From: Hyphomicrobiales bacterium
GTDB taxonomy: Bacteria > Pseudomonadota > Alphaproteobacteria > Rhizobiales > Rhizobiaceae
NCBI GenBank assembly: GCA_900472675.1
Contig: UCJA01000002.1
Span: 1-64,000, forward strand
Direction of reading: 5' to 3'
DNA length: 64,000 nt
Below, piece by piece: positions 63,985-64,000 of this stretch; positions within the stretch are counted from its first letter, which is position 1, and each line of letters opens with the position of its first letter. The notes beneath the pieces are model-generated. The model was not told the DNA's origin and searched no databases. It worked only from the letters and a program-made list of their open reading frames with translations. Both the position numbers and the translations under genes were made by a program.

Positions 63985-64000
63985 AGGAGCCGGTCCTGCC

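Overview
The window is GC-rich, almost fully coding, chromosomal-type DNA from an alphaproteobacterium, most likely a member of the Rhizobiaceae (Rhizobium/Agrobacterium/Ensifer-like). That placement is an inference from the B12-dependent methylmalonyl-CoA mutase, the ugp locus, a host-attachment family protein, the density of ABC sugar/peptide/sulfonate importers with adjacent dedicated regulators (ROK, LacI, GntR, SorC, Rrf2), and the codon usage. I see no tRNA or rRNA genes, insertion sequences, prophage or CRISPR arrays.

Layout. 1-2310: methylmalonyl-CoA mutase behind a leader rich in inverted repeats. 2488-6885: ugpBAEC glycerol-3-phosphate import operon, preceded by two PHO-box-like sites. 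6913-14565: sulfur region with a divergent SsuD-like flavin monooxygenase, an SfnB-like oxidoreductase, an Rrf2 regulator, tauABC, and an Frp-type nitroreductase that could supply reduced flavin. 14718-17547: FecB/FecCD/FecE-type metal-chelate importer. 17528-24468: an unusual cluster joining membrane-lipid-type genes (sulfatase-fold protein, LPG-synthase-like membrane protein, CDP-alcohol phosphatidyltransferase) to a tightly coupled operon of a non-zinc MDR dehydrogenase, a PTPS/QueD homologue lacking its catalytic residues, a GT4 glycosyltransferase and a methyltransferase. 24545-25510: host-attachment and DUF2147 proteins. 25663-28743: type III polyketide synthase, ICMT-type methyltransferase and MFS exporter, a compact alkylpyrone/alkylresorcinol-like locus.

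28763-40070: a ROK-controlled ABC carbohydrate importer operon that also encodes an argininosuccinate-lyase-like enzyme and a PfkB kinase, facing a large PIG-L deacetylase and an EamA exporter; this looks like catabolism of a sugar/amino-acid conjugate. 40073-43766: RhamD-like acid-sugar dehydratase plus ACS-family MFS transporter, with a divergent LacI regulator and a perfect 20-bp palindromic operator. 43810-52559: a GntR/FCD regulator and NTF2-like protein, divergent from a gamma-glutamyltransferase-fold hydrolase and a complete Dpp-type peptide ABC importer. 52610-53492: ribB under an FMN riboswitch. 53575-63984: a divergent polyol/branched-sugar catabolic locus with an RbsABC-type importer, two SDRs, a second-type triosephosphate isomerase, a split transketolase, an FGGY kinase and a SorC-family regulator.

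Overall this is a scavenging, plant- or soil-associated genome segment: each import system sits beside its enzymes and local regulator. The parts most worth following up are the degenerate-PTPS cluster, the PIG-L/ArgH-like conjugate locus, the GGT-fold hydrolase with an altered substrate site, and the split-transketolase sugar locus.
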